From contig CM034104.1 of NCBI GenBank assembly GCA_019914945.1, positions 5,954,501 to 6,018,500 on the forward strand: DNA of 64,000 nt. The letters run 5' to 3'. Shown in pieces: positions 45,214 through 55,955 of the stretch (the stretch's first letter is position 1; each line of letters starts with the position of its first letter). A model generated the notes under the pieces. It saw only the letters and a list, made by a program, of their open reading frames with translations. It was not told where the DNA came from and did no database searches. Source of the DNA: Typha latifolia (lineage: Eukaryota > Streptophyta > Magnoliopsida > Poales > Typhaceae). Both the position numbers and the translations under genes were made by a program.

Positions 45214-46330
45214 AATAATGTCACTTATAATTCAATGCATCTTCACACTGGCGCTAAACGGTGTAATATTAATAAGGACTCCTCTATGTTATGGCACCGG
45301 AGATTAGGACACATCTCCCTAGAAAGAATTAAGAGATTAGTAAATGATGGAGTACTTAGTACTCTAGATTTCACTGATTTTGAGACGTGTTGGCTGCATT
45401 AAGGGAAAGCAGACTAATAAGTCCAAAAAGGGTGCCAATAGGAGTTCGGGTTTATTAGAAATTATACACACTGATATATATAATCCAGATGTGAACTCAT
45501 ATGGTCAAAGATACTTCATCTTTTATTAATGATTACTCATGATATATGTATCTCTACTTGCTTCATAATAAGAATTAAGTATTAGATGTCTTCAAGATAT
45601 TTAAGGTTGAAGTAAAGAAACAATGCGGAAAACAAATTAAAATTATGAGATCAAATAGAGGTGGAAAGTACTACGGTAGATACACTAAAGATGGACAAGC
45701 ACCTGATCTGTTCGCTAAGTTTCTTCAAGAGCATGGGATAGTTGCCCAATACACCATGCCTGGTTCACCGAATCAGAATGGTGTGGTAGAAAGAAGAAAT
45801 CGAACATTGTCAGACATGGTGCGGAGTATGCTTAGCAGCTCCAATCTTTCTAAATTCTTGTGGACTGAAGCACTAAAGACGACAGTGTATATATTAAACC
45901 GAGTTCCAACCAAGGCTGTCTCAAAGGCACCATTTGAATTATTGAAAGGTTGAAAACTGAGTTTGCGACATATGCGTGTTTGGGGATGTCCGTCTGAAGT
46001 TAGGATATATAGTCCACAAGAGAAAAAGCTTGACCCAAGGACCATTAGTGGGTATTTCGTTGGATATACTGAAAGGTCTAAAGGTTATAAATTTTATTGT
46101 CCATCTAATAGCACGAGGATTGTGGAATTAAGAAATGCAAAATTTCTTGAATATGACTTGATGAGTGGGAGCGATCAAATCAAGAATATAGTTTCTGATA
46201 CTGATCATTTAGAGTCTCAACCTTCCACTTCAGGTGATAGATTGTTAATTGTTCACAGCACCCCTCAAGTACAAATAGGTATTGAACAACCAATCATCGA
46301 AAGTCTTCAAGCTATTGACACAGTCGAGTA
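45214..46330 (+). pseudogene. Outer copia integrase, inactivated
   Basis: LWHRRLGHISLERIKRL (45288) is the HH part; the CC part is frameshifted (45390-45410). HTDIYNPDVN keeps the first Asp, but the second catalytic motif reads [10 protein letters not shown] (Asp changed to Asn, Glu to Lys). [10 protein letters not shown] retains Glu. Several stops lie between 45520 and 45640. The C-terminal part reads MRVWGCPSEVRIYSP and ISGYFVGYTERSKGYKFY. Confidence 0.83.
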
Positions 46331-48076
46331 GATCAGGTTGTTCAGGAGATACATGAAATTTCTAAACAACAAGTTGAACCTCATACTTCTCAGGAAGATG
46401 ATAGTATGATATTAAGAAGATCTACTAGAATTAAGGGGTCAGCAATTCCTAGTGATTATGTAGTGTACCTACAAGAATCTGACTATAATATTGGAGCTGA
46501 AAATGATCCCGAGTCTTTTTTATAAGCAATGAGTTGCAAATAATCTAAATTATGGTACAATGCCATGAAAGATAAGATGAGTTCAATGAAGAGTAACAGA
46601 GTTTGGGATCTTGTTGAGTTGCCTAATGGTGCAAAAGCCATAAGTTGTAAATGGGGTTTTAAGACTAAAAAGAGCTCATTAGGCAGCATTGAGAGATATA
46701 AGGCGAGACTTGTTGCTAAGGGATTCACTCAAAAAGAATGAATTGATTACACAGAGACTTTTTCTCCTGTATCAAAGAAAGATTCCTTAAGAATTATATT
46801 GGTATTAGTGGCCTATTTTGATCGTGAGTTACAACAAATGGATGTAAAAACAGTATTTCTTAATGGAGATCTAGAAGATGAGGTTTAGATGAAACAACCT
46901 AAAGGATTCCTCTCTAGTGAACGTGAGCATTTGATTTGTAAGCTTAAGAAATCCATATATGATTTAAAACAAGCATCCTGACAATGATATTTTAAATTTC
47001 ATAGGGTAATTTCTTCATTTGAATTTGTTGAAAATCCCATGGATCAATGCATATACCAGAATGTTAGTGGGAGTAAGATATGTTTTCTTATTATATATGT
47101 GGATGGTATTTTACTTGCAACCAATGATAATTGTCTGCTTCATGAAGTGAAACAATTTCTCTCTAAAAATTTTGATATGAAAGATATGGGTGAGGCGTCT
47201 TATGTCATTGACATTAAGATTCATAGAGACAGACTTCGAGGTATTTTAGGTCTGTCTTAGGAAACCTATATTAATAAAGTTTTGGAGAGATTTTGGATGA
47301 AAGATTGTTCACCAGGTGTAGCTCCTATTGTGAAGGGTGATAAGTTTAATTTAAACCAATGCCCGAAGAACGATCTTGAGAGAGAACAAATGAAGAACAT
47401 TCCATATGCTTCTGCTGTGGTAAGCTTGATGTATGCTCAGGTCTGTACAAGGCGTAACATTGCATTTGCTATAGGAATATTAGGATGATATTAGAGTAAT
47501 CCAGGTATGGACCACTGGAGAGCAGCAAAGAAAGTAATGAGAGATCTTCAAGGAACTAAAGATTACATGCTTATGTATAGACGGACAAATAATTTAGAAG
47601 TGATTGGATACTCAGATTCTGATTTTGCTGGTTGTGTTGATTCACGTAAATCAACATCTGGATATATTTTCATCATAGCCGGTGGAGATGTATCATCGAA
47701 GAGCGTCAAGCAAACCTTGATTGCCACTTCTACTATGGAAGCAAAGTTCGTTTCTTATTTTGAGGCTACTTCACATGGTGTATGGCTTAAGAGTTTCATA
47801 TCTGGGCTTAGAGTTATGGATTCTATTTCTAGGCCATTAAGAATTTTCTGCGATAATTCAGTTGCTATTTTTATGGCTAAGAATAATAAAAGTGGAAGTC
47901 GAAGTAAACATATCGACATTAAGTATCTAGCCATAAGAGAACGTATTAAGAAAAATAAAGTGGTCATTGAGCACATAAGTACTGAATTAATGATCGTTAA
48001 TTCTTTCATTAAGGGCATGCCATCATTGAAATTCAAGGATCATGTAGAGAAAATGGGACTTGGTTCCACTATGTAA
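46331..48076 (+). pseudogene. Outer copia RT and RNase H, inactivated
   Basis: RT pieces: SIERYKARLVAKGFTQKE followed by TGA (46739); QQMDVKTVFLNGDLEDEV (motif A); KKSIYDLKQAS (Gly to Asp); and FLIIYVDGILLATND, where YVDD has become YVDG and the catalytic second Asp is lost. RNase H (47507-48076) is one open frame: YSDSDFAGCVDSRKSTSGY, STMEAKFVSY (the usual Glu of MEAEF is Lys) and IFCDNSVAIFMAK, ending FKDHVEKMGLGSTM. Stops at 46887, 46979, 47258 and 47489 break the polyprotein. Confidence 0.85.
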
Positions 48077-48373
48077 TTGTATATACAATCTATGAATGAA
48101 ACTCTTATTAATTATGATGTTTTTTCATATTAATGTGCACCTTAAGTATTTGAGAAAATTCATAAGACCAAGAATAAACATAAGGTTTATTTATTAAGTG
48201 TTACTACATAAAGTATAATACTTAAGAACTAAACATATCGTAATACATGGAAGATAATACTTGTTATCAGAGGACTTATCACCATGATTCGTATGTTTAT
48301 TTCTTAAGAAAGATAATCAATGAGATTAAGTTAAGATATCGATCAGGTCAAACGTATGGACCAAGTGGGAGAA

Positions 48374-48832
48374 TGTAACCATTTTTCTTTTAACCCAATT
48401 TATTATGGTCCAAACGTTTCCCCCTCTTGTTACTAACATTCGTAATGGTTAGAATATTTTATCATTGATTAGATGAAGGTTTTTTCATTGATTGAGATAG
48501 AAGTTTTCTTATTGATTAAGATAAAAGTTTTCTCATAAGATGAACGTTTATTTTCAATATAGTAACTCATAGCCATAAAGCTTGATGGAAGCTAAGCTAT
48601 ATATAGTGGATTTGGTCTCTAAGCTTATTCACTCAATTCAGAAAAGTTACACCATCAAACTAGAGTGTTTGAGAGCTTAGAAGATCCAAAGCTAACGTGA
48701 GAAAAATCATAAGTTTTGAAGTGTGAATTTGAACACCAATGGCCGGTGGTATGATGATCTTTTGAGAGTTTAGTTTTCGATCCTTTATCGAATATATATC
48801 CATATTTTGGATCGTATTATTTTATTCTAACA
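48374..48832 (+). repeat. 3' LTR of outer copia
   Basis: Starts TGTAACC after the purine tract aagtgggagaa and ends ttctaaca. TATA-like box gctatatatagtgg at about 48597. Confidence 0.82.
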
Positions 48833-49276
48833 CACTGGTGAAGGGGACAACAGCTCGAGTCATAGAGGAGGAGGAAGGTGATGAGGACAAGAAAGGCACT
48901 CGACTAGCATTGATGGAGAGGAGAGGAATGAGAGACGATCACGCTCAGCTGCGGTAACGGAGAGGTGGAACGAGAGATTAAGGATTCTCACTGTGAAATT
49001 TTAGGGGTTTTTTTGGAGGGATTTTGTTTTCTGATCTGAATATAGGTACTGACTAATATCCACTCCATTTGTATATATTATTTTAAAATTTACTAGCATT
49101 TTATATATACCAATAATTATTTGTGGTATTCCAACATTTACTAATGCCAGTAAATGATAAATGACCAAATTTCACTTCGAAATAGTGGTATTTTTAAAAT
49201 ATCAATATTTCCTTTTTTTACCGACATTTTATGAAAGGAATATATGGTATTTTTTAATATGTATAAATGTCGATAT
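48833..49276. other. Short unassigned stretch between two retroelements
   Basis: The first 170 bp are purine-rich (gaggaggaggaagg), the rest AT-rich. No gene or repeat boundary was recognised. Confidence 0.5.
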
Positions 49277-49859
49277 TGATACAATTCGGACTTCACCGAT
49301 GACATCTCGAGCATGGATACACTTTAGGGGTGTCTTTTATTCTTGTTCTAGTGTTTATTTCATAGAAAAATTAGTTTTCTGTATGTCGCGTTCGAAAGCG
49401 GATAGAGTGCATTCGAGCGCGCTTGTGAATGTCTGCATCAGATTAGCAAAAACAGAAAACGTGAAATGTGTGTTTGAATGCGATCAGGCGTGTTCAAACT
49501 CTGCGTTCAAACGCGGATGGAGTGCTTTCGAACGCGCTTATGAACGCCTGCATTAGGTTCGCAAATACAGAGAATGCAAAATGTTCGTTGGAATGCGATC
49601 GGGCACGTTCGAACGCGATTGGCGAAAATCTACTATTTTAGGGGTTAATAATTGCCATTTTTGAATTGTTTGGTTAGCCTCTAAAGGTGTGGATGGCAAC
49701 CATGGAATCATTATTGATGAATTGACTTTTTGCCCTGCCTTCTTCGTCTTCTTCTCTCCTGTTCTCTCATTTTCTGGCGACGCCGCTTCTAACCTCCCTT
49801 GACCGACCAATCACCCTAGTCCCTTAGAGGTGGCCTTGGCCTAAGGGGAGATCATATCA
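49277..49859 (+). repeat. 5' LTR of a TGATAC-family gypsy-type element
   Basis: Starts TGATACAATTCGG and ends GATCATATCA. Its start (about 100 bp) and middle match the LTR relic at 11914-12848, but it is about 350 bp shorter because the part after cccttagaggtggcc is missing. Palindrome variants lie at 49388-49612. The TATA-like box of the relic (cctataaaagg) is here cctctaaaggtg, so probably weakened. Confidence 0.78.
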
Positions 49860-49862
49860 AGC

Positions 49863-49874
49863 TGGTATCGAGCC
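49863..49874 (+). other. Primer-binding site
   Basis: tggtatcgagcc lies three bases after the LTR end, an iMet-type site with one a-to-g loss relative to tggtatcagagcc. Confidence 0.75.
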
Positions 49875-49900
49875 ACCATTTCTCCAGACACGGGCTTCTA

Positions 49901-50230
49901 ATGAAAACCACCAGAGTTATGGCTGTACGACAAAAAGAGGAGGAAGAGATCTCCCCAATAAAGGAAGGGGAGATGACTACGGGAACTTCCACTCGCGGAA
50001 TCACCCGACCAAATCTAAATACTGAAGAGCCTAGTGTTCAAGCCATGATTATGTCTCTTTCCGAGCAAATGGATATCAATAACCAAATGATGATGGAGGT
50101 GATGCGGGAAGTACGGGCGACAAGCGAAGCTATGGTGATAGGGAATGCACCAATGTCAAAGACGTCGGCTTATCCAAAAACCCAAGATATGCACCGATCG
50201 ATCCGGACTTGCCGAAGCCTTGGAAGGCCT
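49901..50230 (+). pseudogene. Gag-like N-terminal frame of the TGATAC element
   Basis: An open frame of 110 codons beginning MKTTRVMAVRQKEEEEISP. It is Glu- and Met-rich with a predicted helical stretch (SLSEQMDINNQMMMEVMREV). Its position right after the primer site makes gag the likely identity, but no conserved gag motif is visible. A frame change inside its 3' end leads into the helicase-like fragment. The rest of gag and all of pol are missing before the hAT junction near 51175. Confidence 0.4.
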
Positions 50231-50300
50231 TGATCAACTATGAGACGAGATACCTCTTCTTTTGGAACACCTCAAGTTGTACAATGGGAGGAGCCCAAAA
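50173..50300 (+). pseudogene. Captured fragment like the WW-domain N-terminus of DRH1-type RNA helicases
   Basis: In the frame beginning tcc-aaa-aac (50173) the translation is SKNPRYAPIDPDLPKPWKAL, then INYETRYLFFWNT. After a one-base shift near 50273 it continues as QVVQWEEPK. This closely resembles the N-terminus of plant DEAD-box helicases of the DRH1/RH14/RH40/RH46 group, where PRYAPEDPxLPKPWxGL is followed by a WW domain (YLYFWNPET...TQYERP). The first WW Trp and the aromatic YLFFWN block are present, and the second Trp is in VVQWEEP. No helicase core follows. It looks like a piece of host gene picked up by the retroelement. The comparison is from memory, not a search. Confidence 0.6.
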
Positions 50301-51175
50301 TCTCTATGTGAATGTCATGGTGGTCTCCTTGGACGCAGGTGCCTTACAGCAAGGCCACCACCGCGTACGCGTATACGGACAAGGCGGGACGGGTTGTGTT
50401 CAATCCGTGGAACACCACCTAGAAGGAGGCATCCCGGCGACGGACACCGGCATACGAATATGACCCTTCACCATATAGACAGACGCTAACGTCAAACAAG
50501 GTCACAAGTCGTGACTTTAGCCGGAGATCGACCAGCGCTATAGTGGCGTGGCTGAAACCTTCTTCAATAAGCATGGCAATCGCAAGGCAGCATGGAAAGC
50601 CCTCCACAGCATACCCAACATACTCCACGGCCTCCCCGTTCCCTACAAAATAGAGGAGAGTTCGACTAATAAGCAAGATCGAGCTTCTACACCCTGACCC
50701 ATGGTCAGCTGCAACGAACCGTCATCGGCTACAATGGGATCCTCAACTATTGTAGCAGCCCTTGAAATCTCCACATCTTCCCATGCACCGGAGACCTCGC
50801 CGACAAACTACGAAAGGCAAGCCGCACCTTTCTTGATCCCTGCAGAAACGACGAATAGTCCAACTTCAAGGCAGCAGTTTCCTCCGGCGAGCTCGACGGT
50901 TGCAAAGGTTCTTTCGACGTCAGAATGGAGTTCTTCGACGAGTCGACAACCGTGCGAACCACTACTAAATGGAGGAAGACCACGCATGGCCGCTGGATAT
51001 CCCTCATTAGGAATCCTCATCAGTGGTGAGGGAGATGATTTGGAACCGCGAGTTCCGACACTTGGGCCGCTTTACACCACCTCCTTGGGCGAGTCGGCAA
51101 CCAGGAAGAAATCGAGTATGGCCTCCAGCGACCTTCCACCATTCTCCTCGGTCAATCAACAATCGACCTTCCACC
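50301..51175 (+). other. GC-richer internal DNA of unknown origin
   Basis: This stretch is clearly richer in GC than its surroundings and has overlapping open frames on both strands, the longest a Ser/Thr/Pro-rich frame at 50701-51204. None matches a family I recognise, and several frames show patches that look protein-like, for example YNGILNYCSSP and HIFPCTGDLADKL on the plus strand (50730-50800). These may be further captured or decayed retroelement sequence. Confidence 0.35.
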
Positions 51176-53120
51176 AATCATTTTTAAAAGCAATAAAAAG
51201 TTGAAAAATATTAATAAGTTGCATACCAACGATTGTAATTATAGGAGAATAAGAGCTTGATAACATATTAGTAGCATCAAAAAATGTTTTTAAAAAATCT
51301 TTTATTTTTTCTATATTTTTCCACTCTAAATCAGTATGACATTCTAGTTCATTATTAATATCTAAAGAAACATAAGAAATTATAGCTTTTTGATATTCAA
51401 GTACTAATTCTAATATTTTATAAGTAGAGTTCCATCTATGTTGTACATCCAATTAAAATTTTTTAGCTTTTAATCCACACCTTTTACACATATTTGTAAA
51501 CATTCTAGCTCTTTTATCATTAAAAATGATATGATATATAATTTCTCTAATTTTATGAATTAGCTCAGCAATTTATTTTAGACCATAATTTTATGAATTT
51601 TATGGATTAGCTATTTTACTTTCTAATCTATTATGTAATAATTCACCATTACAAAGTAAAGGAAGAAAACATCAAAGATTAGAAATTGTGGAATCATTAT
51701 TAGATGCATTATCAAGAGTGAGAGAAAAGAACCTTATTTTGGATATTATAACTTGTTAACTCTTTAATAATAGTATGAAAAAGATATTCACCAGTATGAC
51801 TCTCATCAAGCTTTCGAAAAGAAATTATTTGTTTTTATATTTTCCAATTATCATCAATAAAATATGCTGTTATACCATAAAAGATCAATGTTGGCATGAA
51901 GTCCAAATATCACTAGTAAAAGAAATTCTAGATTTTAATTTTTTAAAATCTAAAATTTTTTTTCTTCAGCAAAATATTTTAAAATATCTCTTCTAATTGT
52001 ACGACAAGAAATTCTTTTAAAAGCCGGATTAAAATCTCTTTGTAAACAACCTTCAAGCTCCGGATCATCACCCATAAAGGTTTATTTCTACGAATAATAT
52101 ATTTAACTATTTCTTTACGAGCAGTTTCATAATTCTATTAAAAATTAGAATTAATTTCGGAAGCACCTTGATTAAGCAACATTTGACCAATATCAAGTTA
52201 ACCTTTTTTTATGCTTGTCTTTAATATGCTCATTAGGTGAGTAATGTCATTCTTAGTTAATGCAGAAAAATCATGATTACATTGAAGACATTTAGTTCTA
52301 CAATTTATAACATTACCTTGGTCATCTTTCGTTTCAATCCTTTTGAAATACTTCCAAACTTCGGACTTTAATCTCTTAGAACTACCTAATGATGAAGTCG
52401 AAGCCAGAGTTTCTAGATCAAGTTGAGGTTAAGATGCGGGTGTAGGATTAATTGAATATCCGCCCTCCAATTGCGATTCTATATGATCATCTAAGAAATC
52501 CATACCGGAGAGAATTTGCTAATTTGAAGACTAAAAATCTTGAAACCTTTAATTTGGAAAGCACTTGAGAGATTAGAGAATTTGAAAATATGTGATAAAT
52601 TTAGAAAAATTTATCATCTATTTATAAGCATAAAAAAAGTTAAAATTACCAAAATACCCCTATAAACTAGTTATTTATTTCTTAAAAGGGTAAAATGGTA
52701 AAAAAAAGTGGAGGCCCTATTTTGCTCATTTTAAGAATTTTTTAGCTACTTTTAGAATATTTGTTACTGTTACATTTTTTTAAAATATTTTTGTTCTTCT
52801 TTATTTAAAAAATATAAAATAGTACATGGGCTGATATGTGATGGGAGGTGGGCTAAAAAATTTAAACAATGCTTGTACTTCGGCTGAATTGTGATAGGAG
52901 AGATAGGCTAAAAAAATTATAAAACGATACGGTGTACAAAATTTCCCATTACTTTCACTGTAGCAGGCGAGCTAAATGGGCGAGCGGGCCGAATGGGCGG
53001 GCCTAACGGGCAGACTTTCGGGCCAGGCCAAACAGGCGGGCCCAAATCGGGTCCGGGCCGAGCTTAGCCTGGTCCAAACCGGGCCGGGCACGGGCAAGCT
53101 GGGCCCAATGATCAGGTCTA
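51175..53120 (-). mobile_element. hAT transposon, minus strand, 3' part missing
   Basis: On the minus strand the element starts at 53120 with TAGACCTGATCATTGGGCCC and a GGCCCG-rich subterminal zone (52980-53120), matching the ends of the element at 1237-4747. A transposase with a BED finger follows on the minus strand. The gene stops near 51175, in the middle of the transposase, at the junction with the GC-richer DNA, so its other terminal repeat is absent. The 8 bp outside the intact end (ctcacagg) cannot be matched to a partner. Confidence 0.72.
51178..52503 (-). pseudogene. hAT transposase, minus strand, truncated and broken
   Basis: An ATG at 52503 gives MDFLDDHIESQLEGGYSINP, then a stop. 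The frame beyond reads SSKRLKSEVWKYFKRIETKD and CLQCNHDFSAL with a downstream ITHLMSIL, a BED-type zinc finger. Middle parts (51500-52240) are heavily interrupted. The last readable part (51452-51156) is DVQHRWNSTYKILELVLEYQ, LEWKNIEKIKDFLKTFFDAT and SSSYSPIITIVGMQLI, the hAT transposase region that precedes the dimerisation domain. That domain (hATC) is missing. It belongs to a different hAT family from the transposase at 11601-14777. Confidence 0.78.
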
Positions 53121-53647
53121 CTCACAGGTTACGGTGGAATCATGCAGGGTGGTGGTTGGTGAGAGATAAATATGGATATTTGTTTTCTTACTTGAGGGTT
53201 GAGAGGGAGAGAAATAGAAAGATCACAATCAAGTTGGAATTTCGTATAAGATTTTATAGGGATTTTAAAGTACTTTTTTTTATCATTGGATCAGATTAGC
53301 ATAGTAATTAATGTTATTTGTTATGCTCTCCAAATGACAATTAGTTAAGAGCTATTGTAATCTGGTACCAGGTGAATCCACTTATTTCCTATTTACTAGT
53401 TAGTCTAGTTTCCCATTTAGGCCCAATGCATGCATCAATTTTCTTGGGCCCCAGATTAGCACTAATGAGTAATGAATGCATCATTTACTAGTTTCCCGTT
53501 TAGGCCATGCGCATGCATCAATTGTGGTTTTCTCTTATGGCCCAAATCTATAAATATAGCTACTAAGTAGGCCTACGATCCTAGACAACCACCTAAATGG
53601 ACTTAAAGTTGGGCCGACCCTGCTCGTTGTATAACATTTGATTCATA
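53121..53647. other. Unassigned DNA beyond the hAT end
   Basis: AT-rich, with two similar short blocks, aggcccaatgcatgcatcaatt (about 53417) and aggccatgcgcatgcatcaatt (about 53503). No gene was recognised. Confidence 0.45.
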
Positions 53648-54205
53648 GGGGTGAAAACTTCGGATAACTTCGACCCAACCCGACCCGCCATCGACTCGAT
53701 TCAAACCAAATTCGGGTAAAGACCCGGATACGAATTCAGATATGAGTAAAAAAACTCGAATATAGATATGGGTCAAATATAATTTTTCAAATACAGGACA
53801 AATATAATTTTTCAGATACGGATATCGGATATTTATTTACCCTCATATTTATTGAATAATTTACAGTTTTTGGTTTGCTTAGTTAAATGATGAATATTGA
53901 TATTGTTACTAATAATATATTCTATATTATTTATAGAGATTGATTTTACTAAATTTATATGTATTTGGTATGAAACTATTAATATTTTGTATTAATTGTC
54001 TCCAAAAGAAAAGTCATAATTCATTAAAAATTCAATCCGCATCTATTTAAGATTCAATCTTATATTTAAAAATTATTCAATCCATATCCAAAAATTATTG
54101 ATTTTTATTTAGTTATGATATAGTTTTAAATTTTGTTATCTATCTAATATTCGTATCTGAATCTAAAATATGAATCTCAATCCATTTTCACACTCTTATC
54201 TTTGA
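53648..54205. mobile_element. hAT-like MITE
   Basis: Left end taggggtgaaaacttcgg, right end ...ccattttcacactctta, imperfect inverted repeats. Repeated gaatttcggat-type and aatccatatcc-type motifs fill it. Possible target copies ttgattca and ttgatgaa flank it, with a small offset on the right. It encodes nothing. Confidence 0.5.
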
Positions 54206-54562
54206 TGAATGCTTAAACAACCCTCTCCCCGTGATAGTGCTTAACTTCTCTTCCTTATCGGTCTGCGACCTCTCTGCAAACTTTTGGCCTCCTATTTCAT
54301 CTCTTGTAGCTTCCATTTTCAAGACCAACCCAACTCCATATGCTCCACCACTCATCAGACCTAGCTATCTCCTCCTAGCCCAATCTTACCTCTATACCCA
54401 CTTAACCCCCTCTCTGCTCGATTCTCTAGTAAACCCTACTTCTATCCCTCATCGAATTCAAAGAGCTCCTTAAGAAGTTCTCCGAACTCCTCACTAAGGA
54501 TAAAATGGAAGATACCATAACTTTACTAGAAGGTTCAATCCTACCCTCTAGGAGGCAGATTT

Positions 54563-55330
54563 ATGCCTCATATAGGCAAGATCATATCCGATAGGTCCTT
54601 CAACACAACGGGTCTCTGCGCAGCTATGATGAAGGCGTGGTCCCCAAAAGAAAACCTTAACTTTATAGATGTAGGGAAAAATACGTTCCTCTTTGTGTTC
54701 AAACTCCAAATTGATGGGTGGAAGGTCTGGTACGAGGCCCCATGGTCATTCAGCCGAGACCTCTTTGCATGAAGCCACTTTGAGGCAAATGTTCCTCTGC
54801 ATAAGCATGGGTCTTCTCCAACTCTGAGTTTTGGGTGTAGTTACATCGATTACCAATGGAATATCTATCCAAAATGAGAGTTATAGCCCTTGCTGCAAAG
54901 GTGGGAGAACTGGTGCCTATGGACAGCCTAAATGAAGCTAAATGGTCAAAGTTCATTCGTATAAGCGTTCTTGTAGACATCAACAAGCCGTTAGTGGGGA
55001 GCATCTCAATTGCTCCCCATAATGGAGCCTTAACAAAGGTTAGAGTACAATATGATAGAATGTTTCCCTACTGTACCTTTTAGGGCACGAACTGGAGGGA
55101 TGCATGTACAAAGGAATGACAGAGATGAAGATCTGAAGTGATTACCTAACCACCTACACCCAAAGCTCTACAAGCTCCTAAAGCCAAAGTTTCAAGACCT
55201 TGCTATCATCCTAAGCCTTCTACCACTAGCCTACCTCAAGCTAGAAGGGAAAAAGTATGAGAAACTAGCTGGGAACCTAAAAGGAGAATCGCCAGAAAAC
55301 ACAGCGGGTCAATAGCAAGGAAAGGGTGAC
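54563..55330 (+). pseudogene. LINE ORF1 (DUF4283 protein), broken
   Basis: TTGLCAAMMKAWSPKENLNF, FLFVFKLQIDGWKVWYEAPW and SFSRDLFA match the DUF4283 domain of plant LINE ORF1. After a stop and frameshift, WSKFIRISVLVDINKPLVGS and QYDRMFPYCTF follow, where a CCHC knuckle should begin; a TAG ends it after CTF. A later piece (55150-55320) reads ILSLLPLAYLKLEGKKYEKL. ORF1 proteins coat the element RNA. Only the first domain is well preserved. Confidence 0.7.
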
Positions 55331-55955
55331 GATAACACAAGGAGCTTAGCTCTCTATAGGGATGAGACATCTCATGAGCACATGAACCCAAGTAAGCATG
55401 GAAAAGGAAAGATCACATTGGAAACCAACCTCTATTCTAGTGGAGGAAATATCTTACCCTTTGCTTTTTTTTTGTGACTAAGCCAACATCGAGCTCGCAA
55501 CCCGCACTAAACTAGGAGCATACCAAAGCAAAGTACCTATCTCTAGTCATATCTTGGCAATCGAGTCTCATCTGCCATTAAAAACAAATTTCATTTCCAC
55601 CAAAACAAACTAGGTGTCAGCTACCTAGATACCTAACCAAACTTGTATTGACACATCGCCAAAAATTCCACTTGCCAAATTCATGCAACCTCCAAACCCA
55701 TGAACTTTTATCTTGTTCATGTAGCAACCTTTGCCTCCTTACCCCAAAACACTCCCATCCTAGTCGCCAAAAACAAGAATACTGCCACCACCAAAACATC
55801 CTCAACCCCAACCAAAGGAGGGTTATCGTTAGGCAAAAATAAAGCAAAGACAGCGCTTGTCACTCACCCAAAGCAACAAGCGGACTTACACCCTCTCAGA
55901 GCGAGTATAATGTTTCCTCCTCCAAAGTGGCAACAAGCTCGCCATTGACCACCCA

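Larger units (their letters stand above)
36246..48832 (+). mobile_element. Outer Ty1/copia element, decayed, hosting an inner copia
   Basis: LTRs at 36246-36672 and 48374-48832 start TGT and end TTCTAACA. The primer site tggtatcagagc lies at 36675-36686, and a purine tract, aagtgggagaa (48363-48373), precedes the 3' LTR. The gag gene begins near 37785 and is cut at 38048 by the inner element, resuming at 44354. The pol region runs to 48076. No target duplication was found (left acata, right cactg), which may mean decay of the flanks or recombination between two elements. The 5' LTR lacks about 30 bp near its start relative to the 3' LTR. Many stops and lost catalytic residues show it is the older of the two. 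Confidence 0.85.

Noticed and set aside
50701..51204. A 167-codon Ser/Thr/Pro-rich gene
   Set aside because: Low complexity, no family match, and it runs across the junction into the minus-strand hAT transposase.
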